DNA of 64,000 nucleotides from Hoplostethus atlanticus (taxonomy: Eukaryota > Chordata > Actinopteri > Trachichthyiformes > Trachichthyidae). The DNA lies in NCBI GenBank assembly GCA_034670405.1, contig JAXDDX010000055.1:2248501-2312500 (forward strand), in the 5' to 3' direction. Within the stretch, counting starts at the first letter, position 1, and each line of letters starts with the position of its first letter. Under the pieces are notes generated by a model. The model worked only from the letters and a program-made list of their open reading frames with translations. It was not told the origin of the DNA and searched no databases. Position numbers and translations under genes: made by a program. Shown in pieces: positions 12,236 through 23,864 of this stretch.

Positions 12236-13130
12236 CGGAGTGAATATGATGCCAGTATGACTTACAAATGTTTTTAGAGAGTCACAAAGGTGAATTAAGT
12301 TTTGTGCACGGCAATCGCAACTTACGCGGGTTTTTCCGAGTCACAAATGTAAAAAAAAATGTATGCACAGCAAAAAAGATTTGTGCACATCTCACAAGTA
12401 GTACTGTCTTGTGAGTCTTGAATATGCATTTGTCAATATGCACGCATGTGTGGATCTCAAGTTGTGGAGACACAAAACTTCAAATGGTTTTGGCACTATA
12501 TTTCCGTGTACCATGAGGAAAAAATCCACATGCATATGCACCAATCAGAAGTTGCCTCCAGAGCTCATAACCAATCAGTAAGCAGCAACGTTATGCACAG
12601 TGCAACTGGACGTTCGTGCAAGTATGGGGGAGGTGATCATATCTAATGAAAATGTATTGATGCTGCGTAGAAATTACTAAACCGTATTATCTGTTATCAA
12701 TCAATCCGCCATACTTGCACGAACGTCCAGTTGCGCTGTAGACCTTCACTTATGCTCCTGTGGTCGTGCATAACGTTGCTGCTCACTGATTGGTTATGAG
12801 CTCTGGAGGCAACTTCATTTTGATTGGTGCATACGTGTGTGGATTTTTTTCCTCATGGTACACGGAAATATAGTGCCAAAACCATTTGAAGTTTTGTGTC
12901 TCCACAACTTGAGATCCACACATGCGTGCATATTGACAAATGCATATTCAAGACTCACAAGACAGGACTTGTGAGATGTGCACAAATCTTTTTTGCTGTG
13001 CACAAATCTTTTTTGCTGTGCACACTTTTTTTTTTTACATTTGTGACTCGGAAAAAACACGCGTAAATTGCGATTGCTGTGCACAAAACACAAAACATTT
13101 GTAAGTTGTACTGGCATCATATTCACTCCA
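12236..13130. mobile_element. 895-bp foldback (long inverted repeat) element
   Basis: The left arm 12236-12627 is the reverse complement of the right arm 12709-13130, with an estimated 90% or better identity by eye. An 81-bp unique spacer (12628-12708) lies between. The outer ends are YGGAGTGAATATGATGCCAGT on both sides, each next to a TA (12234-12235 and 13131-13132), consistent with a TA target duplication. The right arm carries an extra 28 bp near 12739-12766 and a tandem repeat of GTGCACAAATCTTTTTTGCT. No transposase frame is seen, so it would be non-autonomous. Confidence 0.85.
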
Positions 13131-13206
13131 TACACGAGGAAGTCCGATTGACTTGTGAACGAACATCATCAACAGAAGATGGTAACCAGATTCTGGCTGG
13201 GGGTGT

Positions 13207-13339
<133 letters not shown>

Positions 13340-13464
13340 CATAAATTCATTCGAATGGTGTAGCACGCATTTCAATCCATTAACTGGGTCATTGAAAATG
13401 GCAACATGAAACCGGATTCCAATCGCTGCACCACAAAAGCAGTTACAATGGCGTCCTTGCATGA

Positions 13465-13546
13465 CAGAGAGAGAGAGAGGGAGAGAGAGAAGGAGACGGA
13501 GAAAGGGGTAGTGAGAGAAAGCGTGTGTGTGAGAGAGAGAGAGAGA
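13465..13546. repeat. Interrupted GA-rich tract
   Basis: GA runs broken by AAGGAGACGG and GCGTGTGTGT, followed at 13606-13665 by an AGG-rich purine stretch. Confidence 0.9.
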
Positions 13547-13728
13547 CTAATTGATGACAATAGAGAGTTTCCATTCGGGAGCAGATTTCTCCCGTTGAGC
13601 CCCTGGAGGTGTAGGAGGAGGAGGAGGGACAGGAGGAGGAGGTAGAGGAGGTGGAGAAAGAGGACTACTCTGGACAAACCTCGTAACAGTCTGCAATGTT
13701 GGCGTTTCTCTTTTTCTCACTTGAATTG

Positions 13729-14467
13729 AAATTTCAGTAACACTACTGCACCTATAGTACATCACACTCCTAAGGAGGTAAAATGCCTTATAATGAAGCA
13801 ATAACGTGAAAGGGCGTGCTAGTTCCACAGATCAGTGCATCAGTGCCAATAACCACGGTATAGCACAACCTTGAGTATATTATTGCTTTTATACAACATT
13901 ACAGCCTTTTCTACATTAGTAGCAAACATTAAACAAATATACAAGCTTTGGGTTTTAATTTAATGGTTTGATTTTGGCCCTCCGCCACCAAAAAAAAATT
14001 GATTTCCTGTTGCTAAGCAATAAAGCTTGCTTCTTTTCATTGAACAGAGTAAACATGCGACACTGTGCGAGTTACAGTATGTGATACACTTCTGCAACGC
14101 CTCTCGTCCAATCACAATGCGTGGTCGTAAGCCAATGTTGAGAAAACATAATGCTTACAGATGAACTCGGCATTCATAAAACATTATAGATATCACTTAT
14201 ACTGAATTATAGATAACATCATCATGTTTATGATGTCTAGTTGTCTACTAGAGGTTGTCCCATTGAGGTTAAATGGTTGTCTGATGCATTAGATGCTTGT
14301 AATTCAAGTTATATTTTTAATGTTTTGTGAGTGCTGATATAATGCATCAGTAAGCATTATGTGTTCTCACAGGCCTGGTCATAAGGCATTATGAGTGCAT
14401 TATACTTCCTAATCTGTAAGGAACCATATACACTGTATGGTGGTCATAGCAAGTGTTACTGAAATTT
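13729..14467. mobile_element. 739-bp element with 16-bp terminal inverted repeats
   Basis: The ends AAATTTCAGTAACACT (13729-13744) and AGTGTTACTGAAATTT (14452-14467) are perfect inverted copies. The inside has repeated ATAATGCxTTA-type words (TAAGGCATTATGAGTGCATT), as in fish MITEs. No coding capacity was seen. The target duplication is not clear. Confidence 0.65.
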
Positions 14468-14979
14468 GACCTGGTCCTTTATGCGTTGAGTGAATATCTC
14501 AACCCCTGACCCCCATCAACCTGTCGGAACCTTTCAGAAACAACCCATTGAAAATATCAGCTTTCTTTTCTTCATTCTTGAAAAATGTACTTTTTTGCTG
14601 GTACGTGGTTTTCGTCTAGTAACAGCGCTATACTGCTCCAGTAGTCACAATACATCCAGGCCTGGGAGCTGCAGCTTTGCCATCAAACGGAAGTGGGCCT
14701 TCAAACGAAATCTTACAAGAGTGCTATTTTTTGCCTTGCTGGCTTTGTGCACTGAGGAAAAATGATTCAGAACAAATATTCTTTTTGGGGGCGGGGGGAG
14801 AATTATAAGGCTGCACTGAGAGTTGAGTTGGATTGCTTTGTTTCATCTATGATTAATATGTGGGATGAGGACAGTTAATAATTAAAATGCAATGCTAAAC
14901 TTTTAAGTCTTTTACTAGACGAAAAGGAAACTTCAACTCTTTGACTAGTGAAGGGAAACATTTCTCTCATAACACCTGT

Positions 14980-15854
14980 CAAGTCAAGTTTATACAGCTC
15001 TTTATCACAAACAAGCCTCAAAGGACTTTACAGGCCTAACTAGGACAAGCTGACAGACAATCAGTTTTATGACACAATCAGTTATCAATACAATTATGAC
15101 AATTATGATGTTTACAGAATATGATCAGAATAAAACCACATGAAAATAAAAACTCCCAGAAAAACCCTATAGGGGAAAAAATTGAGGAAACCTTGGGACC
15201 GGGGGACAATTCAAAGAGGCTCCTCCCACCAGGACGACTGGGTTCGCAATAGATTACAGGACAGAATATAGTAGGGGCCATGTAGTTCTGTGTATCTAGT
15301 TCAGTAAAATAGTTCAGTATCCATGGGCAGCCAGGGCCCCTATTGTTCAGCGTATGTAATACAGAGAGAACTCCTGGGGGCCAGAAACTAACATTTCTGT
15401 AAATAAGTAAATAACTTATTGACATTCAATATTTTATAGCAGATAAACAAGCTTCTAGATTAGCGTGTGCAGACTGATGGGTATCATCAGACTAACAGTG
15501 AAAATTAACAGCATATTTACAAATAATTTCGCCGAGAGAAATCATATAGATAGTAAATAGCAACGGCCCTATGACTGTGCCTTGTGGTACACCAAAGCCG
15601 GAGATTATATTATTACATAAAACACTATGCAATGTTTCACTATGCAAGAGAGTCTGAATCAGAAGCAAACAGTAGATCATCATCATTATGTGTTTTCTAG
15701 AAAGACACTCAGTTAGTTGGGTGGCTACTATCCTTTTGAGGACTTTGGAGAGAAAAGGAAGATTTGAGATTGGCCTGTAATTGTTAAGAACATCGGGATG
15801 GAGAGCGGACTCTAATGTAATATTTAGTGTAGTGGGTTGAGGATACCCAGACAT
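14980..15854 (-). mobile_element. LINE fragment with reverse transcriptase remnant
   Basis: The minus strand reads [20 protein letters not shown], then [20 protein letters not shown] and the [10 protein letters not shown] end of a reverse transcriptase, typical of L2-like fish LINEs. The region between the two motifs is far shorter than in a full enzyme, so an internal deletion is present. The 3' part (15240-15000) matches the common tail with CCAAGGTTTCCTC and GGGAGTTTTT. Truncated and inactive. Confidence 0.8.
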
Positions 15855-16013
15855 CCTTTGAGGGAGTTCAAGGGGGTCCTTGAAGCAGTTCTAGATTACT
15901 GTCGGCGTCAGTTCCAGCGGTCCTTGAAGGGATTCTAGGAGTCCTTTAAGGGGTTCCAGGGGTCCTTAAAGGGGTTCCAGGGGTCCTTAAAGGGGGTCTG
16001 AGGATCCTTGATG
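15853..16013. repeat. 21-bp minisatellite
   Basis: Tandem copies of a unit close to TCCTTAAAGGGGTTCCAGGG (period 21). The last four are regular; the first ones are longer and diverged. Confidence 0.85.
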
Positions 16014-16335
16014 CAAAATGAGGACTATTTTAATCTCACTGTCTTTCATGTATTGTCTTTTCTCATTCTCTCATATTCCTCTCATTGTTAAATATACATA
16101 TATGCACAAATCTGTTGCCACAGATACTAATGGAATCCATACTTTATTTCTCATTGATTTCATTCCATTTAATACATCCGAGTGTTGGAATTGTTGGTCG
16201 CATTTGTACAACCCCCATTAGCTATATTCTTACTTATATCCTATTCGTTTCTTTTATGCTTTTACTACTTGCTGTTAAGCCGCCTGATTTCCCCACAGGG
16301 ATCATTAAAGTTGCATCTAGTGTAATTCACTAGAA
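16014..16335 (+). repeat. Retrotransposon-tail-like fragment
   Basis: It ends in TTTCCCCACAGGGATCATTA followed by AAGTTGCATCTAGTG, resembling the 3' end of fish non-LTR elements. Family not certain. Confidence 0.4.
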
Positions 16336-16504
16336 ATTATACCAATTAGAGAATGTATAAGAGACTATTCTAATCGTAGGTTTCACTCTCACCACTATTA
16401 CGTGGAGGCAGCTATGCATGTGTGCATCGAGGAGGAATATGTAATTAACTAATTCTAGGTAGCTTGTGTGCACAATACTAACTAATACATCCTAATCTTA
16501 ACAG

Positions 16505-16671
16505 GTGTAAGCAGCTGACGTACCCAGAGGACCTCCCCCAGATCTCGGTGGTCTTCATCTTTGTCAATGAGGCGCTGTCCGTCATCCTGCGCTCCGTTCA
16601 CAGTGTGGTCAACCACACCCCGGCACACCTCCTCAAGGAGATCATCCTGGTGGACGACAACAGTGATAGCG
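16505..16671 (+). CDS. galnt9: galnt9 exon 3 (nucleotide-sugar-binding fold, first part)
   Basis: Acceptor CTTAACAG, donor GTAAGG. The first base completes the Lys codon of exon 2, then the exon reads [19 protein letters not shown], then [19 protein letters not shown], and finishes with [14 protein letters not shown] plus one base. This is the opening of the GT-A fold. The NEALS segment and the VDDNS loop are conserved across the GalNAc-transferase family, and the FIFVNEA form is typical of the Y subfamily. NHT at fragment residues 96-98 is a potential N-glycosylation site. Phase in is 2 and phase out is 1, matching both neighbours. No stop or frameshift is present. Confidence 0.95.
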
Positions 16672-16854
16672 GTAAGGCATCTGCAGGCTTGCTATTCCGT
16701 ACCAGAACAAGTAGTATTTTCAAATACCTTTCAAGGTTGTTTTTTTTGTTTGATTGACACTTATAATAATATAATATAATCTGCAATGTATTCATATGAA
16801 TAAATGTCTGTTTTGCTACTCTCTATTGATTGATATAACACAATAGTGATTCAA

Positions 16855-17065
16855 CTTCTGGGAAAAAATCCTCTGACGCTGATGTGCGGTTTGTTTGGAA
16901 TAAATAGAAGAACCGGGTAGTTAGCATGTGCAGCGATAGCCACCATGGCTGAACAGACAAAGAAAAGAGCGCCACCTACAGAAACGTAAACTTCATCAGG
17001 AGAAAATCCAAACGCAAAAGACGCCACACGACACAATCTGTGGGTTTGAACCAGCAACTTTACTC
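16855..17065 (+). repeat. Dispersed repeat shared with 62335-62460 (inverted)
   Basis: CGGTTTGTTTGGAATAAATA, then GTTAGCATG, GCGATAGCCACCATGGCTGA and GAGCGCCACCTACAGAAAC all recur on the minus strand at 62460-62335. The piece continues to a B-box-like GGGTTTGAACCAGCAACTTT at about 17041, hinting at a tRNA-derived SINE. Confidence 0.65.
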
Positions 17066-18007
17066 CAGTTGTATCCACTTTTAAATCATAAAACCTGTAG
17101 AGCTAATGCTGTAGGTTTGCTTATTCAGTTGAGACAGCCACCCACATTCATCACAGTGGAATGTGGACTAAGGCGTCATACACAAACAAGTTATCTTGAT
17201 ATGTTTGGAATATTGCCAGCGCAGTCAGTATCCCACAAAGCAAACAAGAAACCTTGATCTAATTAGCTAAGCTTCTTATTTTGTTTTTTTTGTACACATT
17301 TGTGTGTGAGCATGTGTGTTGGTGTGTCTGGTATTTGGTTGTGTGTGTGTGTGTGGGTGTGTGTGTGGTTGTGACTGTTGAAGGGATAGAGAACCCCTGA
17401 GGGCGTACTCTTGAACACCGGGTTTAAAAATAGCTAAAAAAAAGCGAAAGAAGGGAGGGGATTTTGCCTCGTCCTTTTCTAAACTGCTGTGGACTACTGT
17501 CTCCATGGCGATGTGGGCGAACGTTTCGGTTTCCTCCGCACCAGGATGCCCGTGGCAGCTGACGATTCTCGGCGCCGCATCCCAGAAGCCTTCCTGTTTT
17601 TGAGAGAGAGGGACAATGAACTAGATTCCAGCCGACACTTGGCCCTCCTTCACTTGGCACAGAGTGGCGGCCCAGCCTCCCTCAGGCTGGCAGAGAAAAA
17701 GGAGGCATAAATAACATACTGAAAGAAGACCGAGCAAGAGTCAACATTGGCACATCCCCGCTCCCCACTGAGGCCCTTAAACAGGCAGCCATTTAAAGCC
17801 AATGAACAGGCAAAAATGGCAGCCGACCACTCCCTAATGATGTGGGATGAACCCGCCTACTGGCCAGTCTCCCACCGCCAGTCTGAACCTCACCTGTACT
17901 CTTACTACAGCTCGACTGATTTCAGACTGAAATCGCTGATACCCAGTATTTTGTGCCCTTATTCAGTATCTTTAAATTTGAACTTTTCATGAAAAAAATG
18001 ACAAAGA

Positions 18008-18290
18008 TTCAGTGTTTCCCCCAGAATGTTATTCCTACCAGGGTGGAAACGCCTCTGAAACAGCATTTAGACCATCATGGGACACTAAAACTCTCCATTT
18101 AGTTAAATTTAAATTATTTTGGGTGGGCTAGCACATCAGGCCTTTAAATGAATAACTCATTTACAAAAAACAGAACTGAACAATCAAACGAATGAATGAA
18201 ATGAAAAAGAAAATCAAAGTTCATCGCAGGTTTTACAGGTTTTATGTAGCTGTGGTCAGGGATGACTGGCCAATAGCCGATATGTCAAGC
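18008..18290 (+). repeat. CAGTGTTTCCCCC-family repeat, copy A
   Basis: It shares CAGTGTTTCCCCCAGAAT, CAGGGTGGAAACGCCTCTGA and GGGACACTAAAACTCTCCAT with 40640-40760 and 59140-59200, and GGCCAATAGCCGATAT words with all copies. Probably a non-autonomous DNA element. Confidence 0.65.
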
Positions 18291-18414
18291 CGCACTAGGA
18301 GATTTTTATGTAAAAACCTGTCTTTTTTTTTTTCCGTCTAAATCAAAAAGCGGGGTTGAACAGAAGGGCACCCCATCCCCCTGTAGACTCACCCTATTTG
18401 AGTCTATATGAACA

Positions 18415-18590
18415 TTAGATCTTTTGCCTCTCTCGTCCCTTTGGTGTCCTTTGGTATAAAGCATCACAGACCAGCTGGGCTGGTAAACATGAGCATGCTG
18501 TGCACAGTTTACTGACATCAAGTCACATGGTTTCTGGGTATTGAAGTTCAAATTTCTCCTCTCGCTGCCATTTGGAACTGCCAAGTTCTC
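18415..18590 (-). repeat. SINE-like dispersed repeat, copy 2
   Basis: Its reverse complement carries GCTCATGTTTACCAGCCCAG, TCTGTGATGCTTTATACCAA and AAAAGATCTAATGTT, matching copies at 11.4 and 21.2 kb. Confidence 0.65.
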
Positions 18591-19644
18591 TAGGGCATCT
18601 TTAAAAAAGAAAAGGCCAATTTAGGGCCAATATATCTGCAAACTGATCCATCTGTGGTCTAACCCTATCTCTTACTGTTTACCCGTTGTGATGGATGATG
18701 GTGCTTTTTGCAGATGTGGGAGCTGTTTCTCGGGGGGGGGGCGTTCTGGTCTGACGTTAGACGATTAACATGCAGGCCGGACGCCTTGACCTTTTCAGGA
18801 CGGCTATGCCTGTCCCCTCTCATTTAAACAGGGCACAGTGAGACGAGTGGAGGTACAGCCGCGCTCACTCCTGGCATAATGAATCACTCGCGGGAAGCAT
18901 GTTTGCCCTGTCACCGCGACACATATCCTTTGCAGGGACAGCCAGTGACATTTATTGGTGGCTGGAAGGTTTATTCACAGGACTGGCTCCAGTGGTCTGA
19001 GCCAAATTCACATTCCCCTTGATGAGCTTTAGCTGTGTCTTTCAGGCAGTCGTTGTTCCCCATACTAGCGGCAAGGAAAGGCTTAGCGAGCCCCGCAGAA
19101 TTCAATTCCAGCAAATACCACCAGCAAATTGATAACCTAATGATTCATATAATGAAAGTAGGATGTAAACGGAGGCCCGGTTGAATACAGCTCATAATAT
19201 TCATTTCAAACGGCGTTGAATTACTGTAAACATTGCATATATTACATCCAATTAAAGACACTAGATGTAGGATCTGCTCATTAACGGATTGCTGGAAATT
19301 TGTGTTGAGACTAATGGTTGCAATTACCAATTACCATGCAAGCCCCAATGATCTTCACATTTGGTCCAATTTTTGTTCTCTGTCTCCTGTAGATGGTCGA
19401 CTGATACGTTTCAGAGTCTTTTGAGTCTTTTTTCATTTGCCATATACAATAGATGTACAAGGATTCGCTTTAGTGGCTAGTTGCTGCAGAGATATAACAA
19501 CTTATAAAGTAACGTAGTATATACTGACACATACTGATGTATGTTACAGGGACAGCACGACCTCACAGGCAGTGGACAGGGACAGTGTAAGGCAAAATCA
19601 CACTGTGCATTGGGAAAGCATGGCATCCAGTATGGTTGCAGCTG

Positions 19645-19665
19645 TGTATATATATATATATATAT
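19645..19665. repeat. (TA)n microsatellite
   Basis: Short TA run in a TA-rich stretch. Confidence 0.9.
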
Positions 19666-21136
19666 GGTTGGTATATATACAGCATATATAAGAATCAACG
19701 AGGAGGGGAAATGAAGAAAGCAGATATAAAGCATCACCGATGGTTGTTTTCATAATTCATCTGTCAGTGATTCAGAGAAAATCAAGCTGGATGTAATAAC
19801 GCTAAGAGTCACAACACTAAGAGTCAAAGAACACAAACCAATTTGTCATCACGCTGTTTCTATAATAAATGTGTCAGGGGTGGATAACCTCCACCATGCT
19901 GACATGCCACGGCACAGATTATTTCTGCAATGCATAAGTGTACTGCCAATACATAACGCCTACAATTTTAACCACTTATAGTGAGCTTATAACACAGCAT
20001 TTGCCTGGCATAAGCAACGCCGCCGTTATTTCTGAGACGCTGTTTCTGCCAGTAGGAGGAGTATCAATTTACTTTTGGGAAATAGTTGAATATTTCATGA
20101 ACGTCACATCAGTCGCGGGCAACTTTACCAGACAGGTAACTTCGCTAGCCTGCGCGTGATTGATCAACGCAATCAATCTTAGATGCGTTTCAGTTATCAG
20201 TGTCTGAAGGCTGGGCCATAAATCCAGCCCAATAAACACCAGAAAAAAAAAGGCAAGCCCGGGGATCTGTGGGGAGACAAAACTAAATCTCTGTCTTCAG
20301 AGGGGTTTTATGATCATGATTAGTAGTTCTTTGCAAATCCGCAGCAAACTGAGCGGTGTTCTGAGCTGTCTTCATCACGCTGGATCTGAAACAAAGTGAA
20401 TGGTGTGGGTTATTTTTAATCCTTTGTCCCATATCATCCCCTCATTCTCTCTTCCATCTTTGCTCTTAACTATATACTATTTCACAAAACATTTCATATA
20501 GTGTGTATCAATGGTATGTATCTCATACAACTGATGCGATACACAACATTTTATTGTAAGTCATCATTTGAATAGCTGCTATCCTTACACCGTGGTTGGT
20601 GACCTCATACTAGGCGAGTATGTGGGAGGACATAATTGGAACTTTACTGCATGCAGGTGAAATCGGCCTCACCACTAGGTAAATAATCCAATTCATGTTT
20701 AATACAGTCCTACCATCTATCATTAACACAGGGGTTTCAATAATCTTCCATTTTGCCCATGGAATTCAGGTAGGCTCTCTGTATGGTGCACCTTATATTC
20801 ACTTTATATTCACAGTATGATGGATAGTTATTTATTCTCTGCTGTGTTGCACTGCCAGTCCCTTAAAATGTATTCCTTGGTCCATAACTCTCCTCCAGTG
20901 GATGCAGTCCAACTTTCTATTTGCTAAGATCAGAGGGGGCCCCATAACTTTTCTCCTTCCCAGCAAAGTCCAGTAGTTATTGCCCACTAATGGCTTTCAT
21001 CATATTTTAGCTGCAGATTAGCCTGATGATTAGAGAGGCTGCCCCATAACCAGAATTCCACAGGTTTGATCCGTTCAATCCTCCAAATTTCACCGTGTAC
21101 AACGGCAAATGAAGACCTTTCAAACTGCACCAGGCA

Positions 21137-21300
21137 CCGTATGGCAGCAAGAAAAATTAGAAAAGTCAATACCCGGAAATCATTTAAGATGACATCAGTA
21201 AACTGCACACAGCGCGCTCATGTTTACCAATCTATGATCGCGTTCGTACCGAAGGGACGGGAGAAGCGAAAGATCTAATGTTGGTGAATCCAGCTTTCTC
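21137..21300 (+). repeat. SINE-like dispersed repeat, copy 3
   Basis: It shares AGTAAACTGCACACAGCGCG, GCTCATGTTTACCA and GATCTAATGTTGGTGAAT with copies 1 and 2; parts of the middle are deleted. Confidence 0.65.
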
Positions 21301-21599
21301 AGGACAGATCGCTGCTGTTTAGGAGACAGTTTGTATTTCACTGTTACGATTCGATTCGTCACTTCCTGTGGGTGGAGAATAGAATGTACCGGACTTTCAA
21401 ATGGGCAAAGACGGCGAATCTATGCCGTCTCAATTAGGGGTTTAATAATACACCTTTTTTACCTAGCACCTTTCTTACATAAGTGCTTGTAAAAATAAAA
21501 TCGGCAGCTCTCTCTACAGTGTACAGTACTTAAATGTACAAAGTGCTATAGCATAGAACAATAAACTAGTCAAAAGCTAGACCAGAATAGACTTAGACT

Positions 21600-22030
21600 T
21601 TTATTTGCAATTCGGTGGTGCATGCACAAACATGCACCAACACACACAACACACACAACACATGCAGGGGGAAGTGGCCGCCGAACACAACACACACACA
21701 CATGCAGGGTAGGGTGTCCGAATTGAATGGATTCTCTGCTTTTTCCCATCCCCGCCGACCTTCCTCCAGGGACAGCCAGGGAGCAGTGGGCAGCCTCCAA
21801 TACCAGCGCCCAGGGACCAATTCCAGGTGTAGGTTCTCATGTTGGTCAGGGACAGGACAGGATGTTGCATGTTTTTAGATGGGGTTCTTTTACAGGAGGA
21901 GACCCATGTGAGCACGGGGAGAACATGCAAACTCCACACAGAAAGGCCCAGGAGATAACCCACCTGGGCACCCCAGAGTCAACAGCGCCCCAGGCGGGAA
22001 TCGAACCCAGGACCTTCTTGCTGTGAGGCA
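21600..22030 (-). repeat. SINE/MITE-like fragment with tRNA B-box-like motif
   Basis: The minus strand reads CTCACAGCAAGAAGGTCCTG followed by GGTTCGATTCCCGC, then GGAGTTTGCATGTTCTCCCC. This combination is very common in fish genomes. Two AC-rich blocks sit at the 21.63-21.71 kb side. Confidence 0.6.
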
Positions 22031-22039
22031 AAAACTTGC

Positions 22040-22560
22040 GATACAAAACTTGCCAAACATATTTCTTCAGGCAACTGGTTCAGAGTTTAGGTGCTTTGAT
22101 ATCGAAAGGCACAATGACCTCTTGTCATGAATCTAGACTTTGGATCAGCCTTGCTGCTGATCTAAGGCTGTGCTTTGGTACATAGGGAGATAGAAGTTGA
22201 GAAATATGTGCTTTTAATGCTTTTAATGCTTTAAAAGAAATCAATAAAATCTTAAATTCAATTCTAAAACTAACTAGAAGCCTGTTCACGGTGGCTGAAT
22301 TGGGGCTAATATGATCTCTTCTTTTAGTTAAGAGCGTGACTGCAGTACTCTGAACAAGGAGAGGAGCGCTACAGCTTTGTGGTTGAGGCCAGAATAGAGG
22401 GAATTACAGATGTCGAATGAGATAAAAGGCATGGATAACGTTCTCCAAGTCAAGACAAGGAAAGAAAATATCTCATTTTGGAAAATTTCGTAGCCGGTAG
22501 AAACAAGAGTGTCTGTCTTCTCAAAATTCAGAGCAGAGTCAAAGATGACTCAGGTTTCTG
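22040..22560 (-). mobile_element. Degenerate L2-like LINE fragment
   Basis: The minus strand reads LVQSTAVTLLTKRRDHISP, then LLVSFRIEFKILL. This is a decayed form of the common fish LINE C-terminus in which LVQNAAAR, a KRRDHITP-type segment and FRI-x-FKILL recur. Short and without an intact frame. Confidence 0.6.
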
Positions 22561-23689
22561 GCAGCTGGTTTTATATTAGTTGCCAGGATGCTGAAACTTT
22601 CTTGAAATTTGACACAATTTCATCATGTTTTGGCGGTATTCATTAATACACAGGACAAGATGTTACTATCCCTCGTGCCATAATCCAAGGTAGAGAAGCC
22701 CAATTCAGATTAAACTCATCATTTATCTTTGACCGTCCGTGACCATGAGATACTCTTCTCTGTTAGTAATAAATTGGATGTATTATTGCATACAAATCTT
22801 GCCTAGTGCAGCTTTATTTCCATTATTTCATCATTTCATTACTCATGTCTATTCATCTTAAACGTAAACCAGAGTACCCTTTAAATAGAAATACATACGG
22901 AGCCACAGAAAGACAGAAACCAGACTCCCATGACTCACTGGTTGCTTGAGTTTGGTGTCAAACCCTTGGGCCAGTTTGCTTCAAGGGTCACCGCCTCCAT
23001 ATTCGCACTCTCTCCCCGCAGCAGTTACCGCTATATACGTTAAGCCCTTCAGCCGGAGAAAGACTACTGACAATCTTCCCACTGACAGCGTCTCCTCAGT
23101 CACATAGGGATTAGACTGATGTTTTTTTTTTCTCCTTTCAGAGGCTGATTTATGTGGCGAGCCAAAGTCAGGAGCTAGGTGTCGATGCCGTTCAGAAGCC
23201 AGTGCGCTCACATGCGTTCCTTATTAATCTCTCTCTCTTCCATAGAAAGAAAGTGGAGTGCTCAGCAAGTAACCGAGAGGAGGAGCTCCAACAGCCATCT
23301 ATTCTCCGACAAAACATGGCAATTTGCGGAGCTGGCTGTTTACCTTGGAAAGTTTGTTTCCCGGCGATGACAGCCGGGCTCATCTGTGAAAGCAGAAGGG
23401 GAGAGATGATAGAATGTAGCTGGAATAAAGTCATCAGCATGGGAGCGCAACTACATAATCACATTGTATAGCAGAAAGCTGAGCTACTGTGCGTTGCCCT
23501 TGAGGCAGATTGTTTCATTTACTCTTGCGGAAAATTCTCAGAGGCTAATCGAACGAACGGCCGCCTTTCTCGATTTATGTACGTCTGGTTTGAAGCGTAA
23601 AAATAATCAATGACGTCGAAAAATAAGTTCAGCGATGTCAAGATGGCAAAAATGAACGAGGACTCTCTCTCTCATCTGCCTTTTTACAG

Positions 23690-23864
23690 TGGAGCTGAAA
23701 TTCAACCTGGACCAGTACGTGAACAAACGCTACCCGGGCCTGGTGAAGATCGTGAGGAACAGCAAGAGGGAGGGCCTGATCCGGGCGAGGATACACGGCT
23801 GGAACGCCGCCACGGCTCCCGTCGTGGGCTTCTTCGACGCCCATGTCGAGTTCAACGTCGGCTG
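23690..23864 (+). CDS. galnt9: galnt9 exon 4 (DxH metal-binding motif)
   Basis: Acceptor CCTTTTTACAG, donor GTAAGA. The split Val codon is followed by ELKFNLDQYVNKRYPGL, then VKIVRNSKREGLIRARIHG, then WNAATAPVVGFFDAHVEF, and the exon ends inside the Trp codon of NVGW. The DAH triplet at 23836-23844 is the DxH motif that, with a later histidine, holds Mn2+ and the UDP-GalNAc diphosphate in active family members. It is intact here. The R-x-x-EGLIRAR stretch is also a family signature. Fragment residues are 116-174, about 196-254 in the full protein. The coding sequence is GC-richer than the flanking intron, as expected of a real exon. Confidence 0.95.

Larger units (their letters stand above)
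16672..23689 (+). other. Intron 3
   Basis: A 7-kb intron. It holds a dispersed repeat at 16.86-17.07 kb, a copy of the CAGTGTTTCCCCC family at 18.0 kb, SINE-like copies at 18.4 and 21.1 kb, a SINE-like piece at 21.6-22.0 kb and a degenerate LINE piece at 22.0-22.6 kb. The stretches 17.25-18.0, 18.6-21.0 and 22.6-23.69 kb look unique. The block around 19.05-19.35 kb is rich in ATTA/TAAT motifs. Confidence 0.85.

Noticed and set aside
15853..16013. CRISPR-like array
   Set aside because: Repeats are contiguous without spacers and the genome is eukaryotic; it is a minisatellite.
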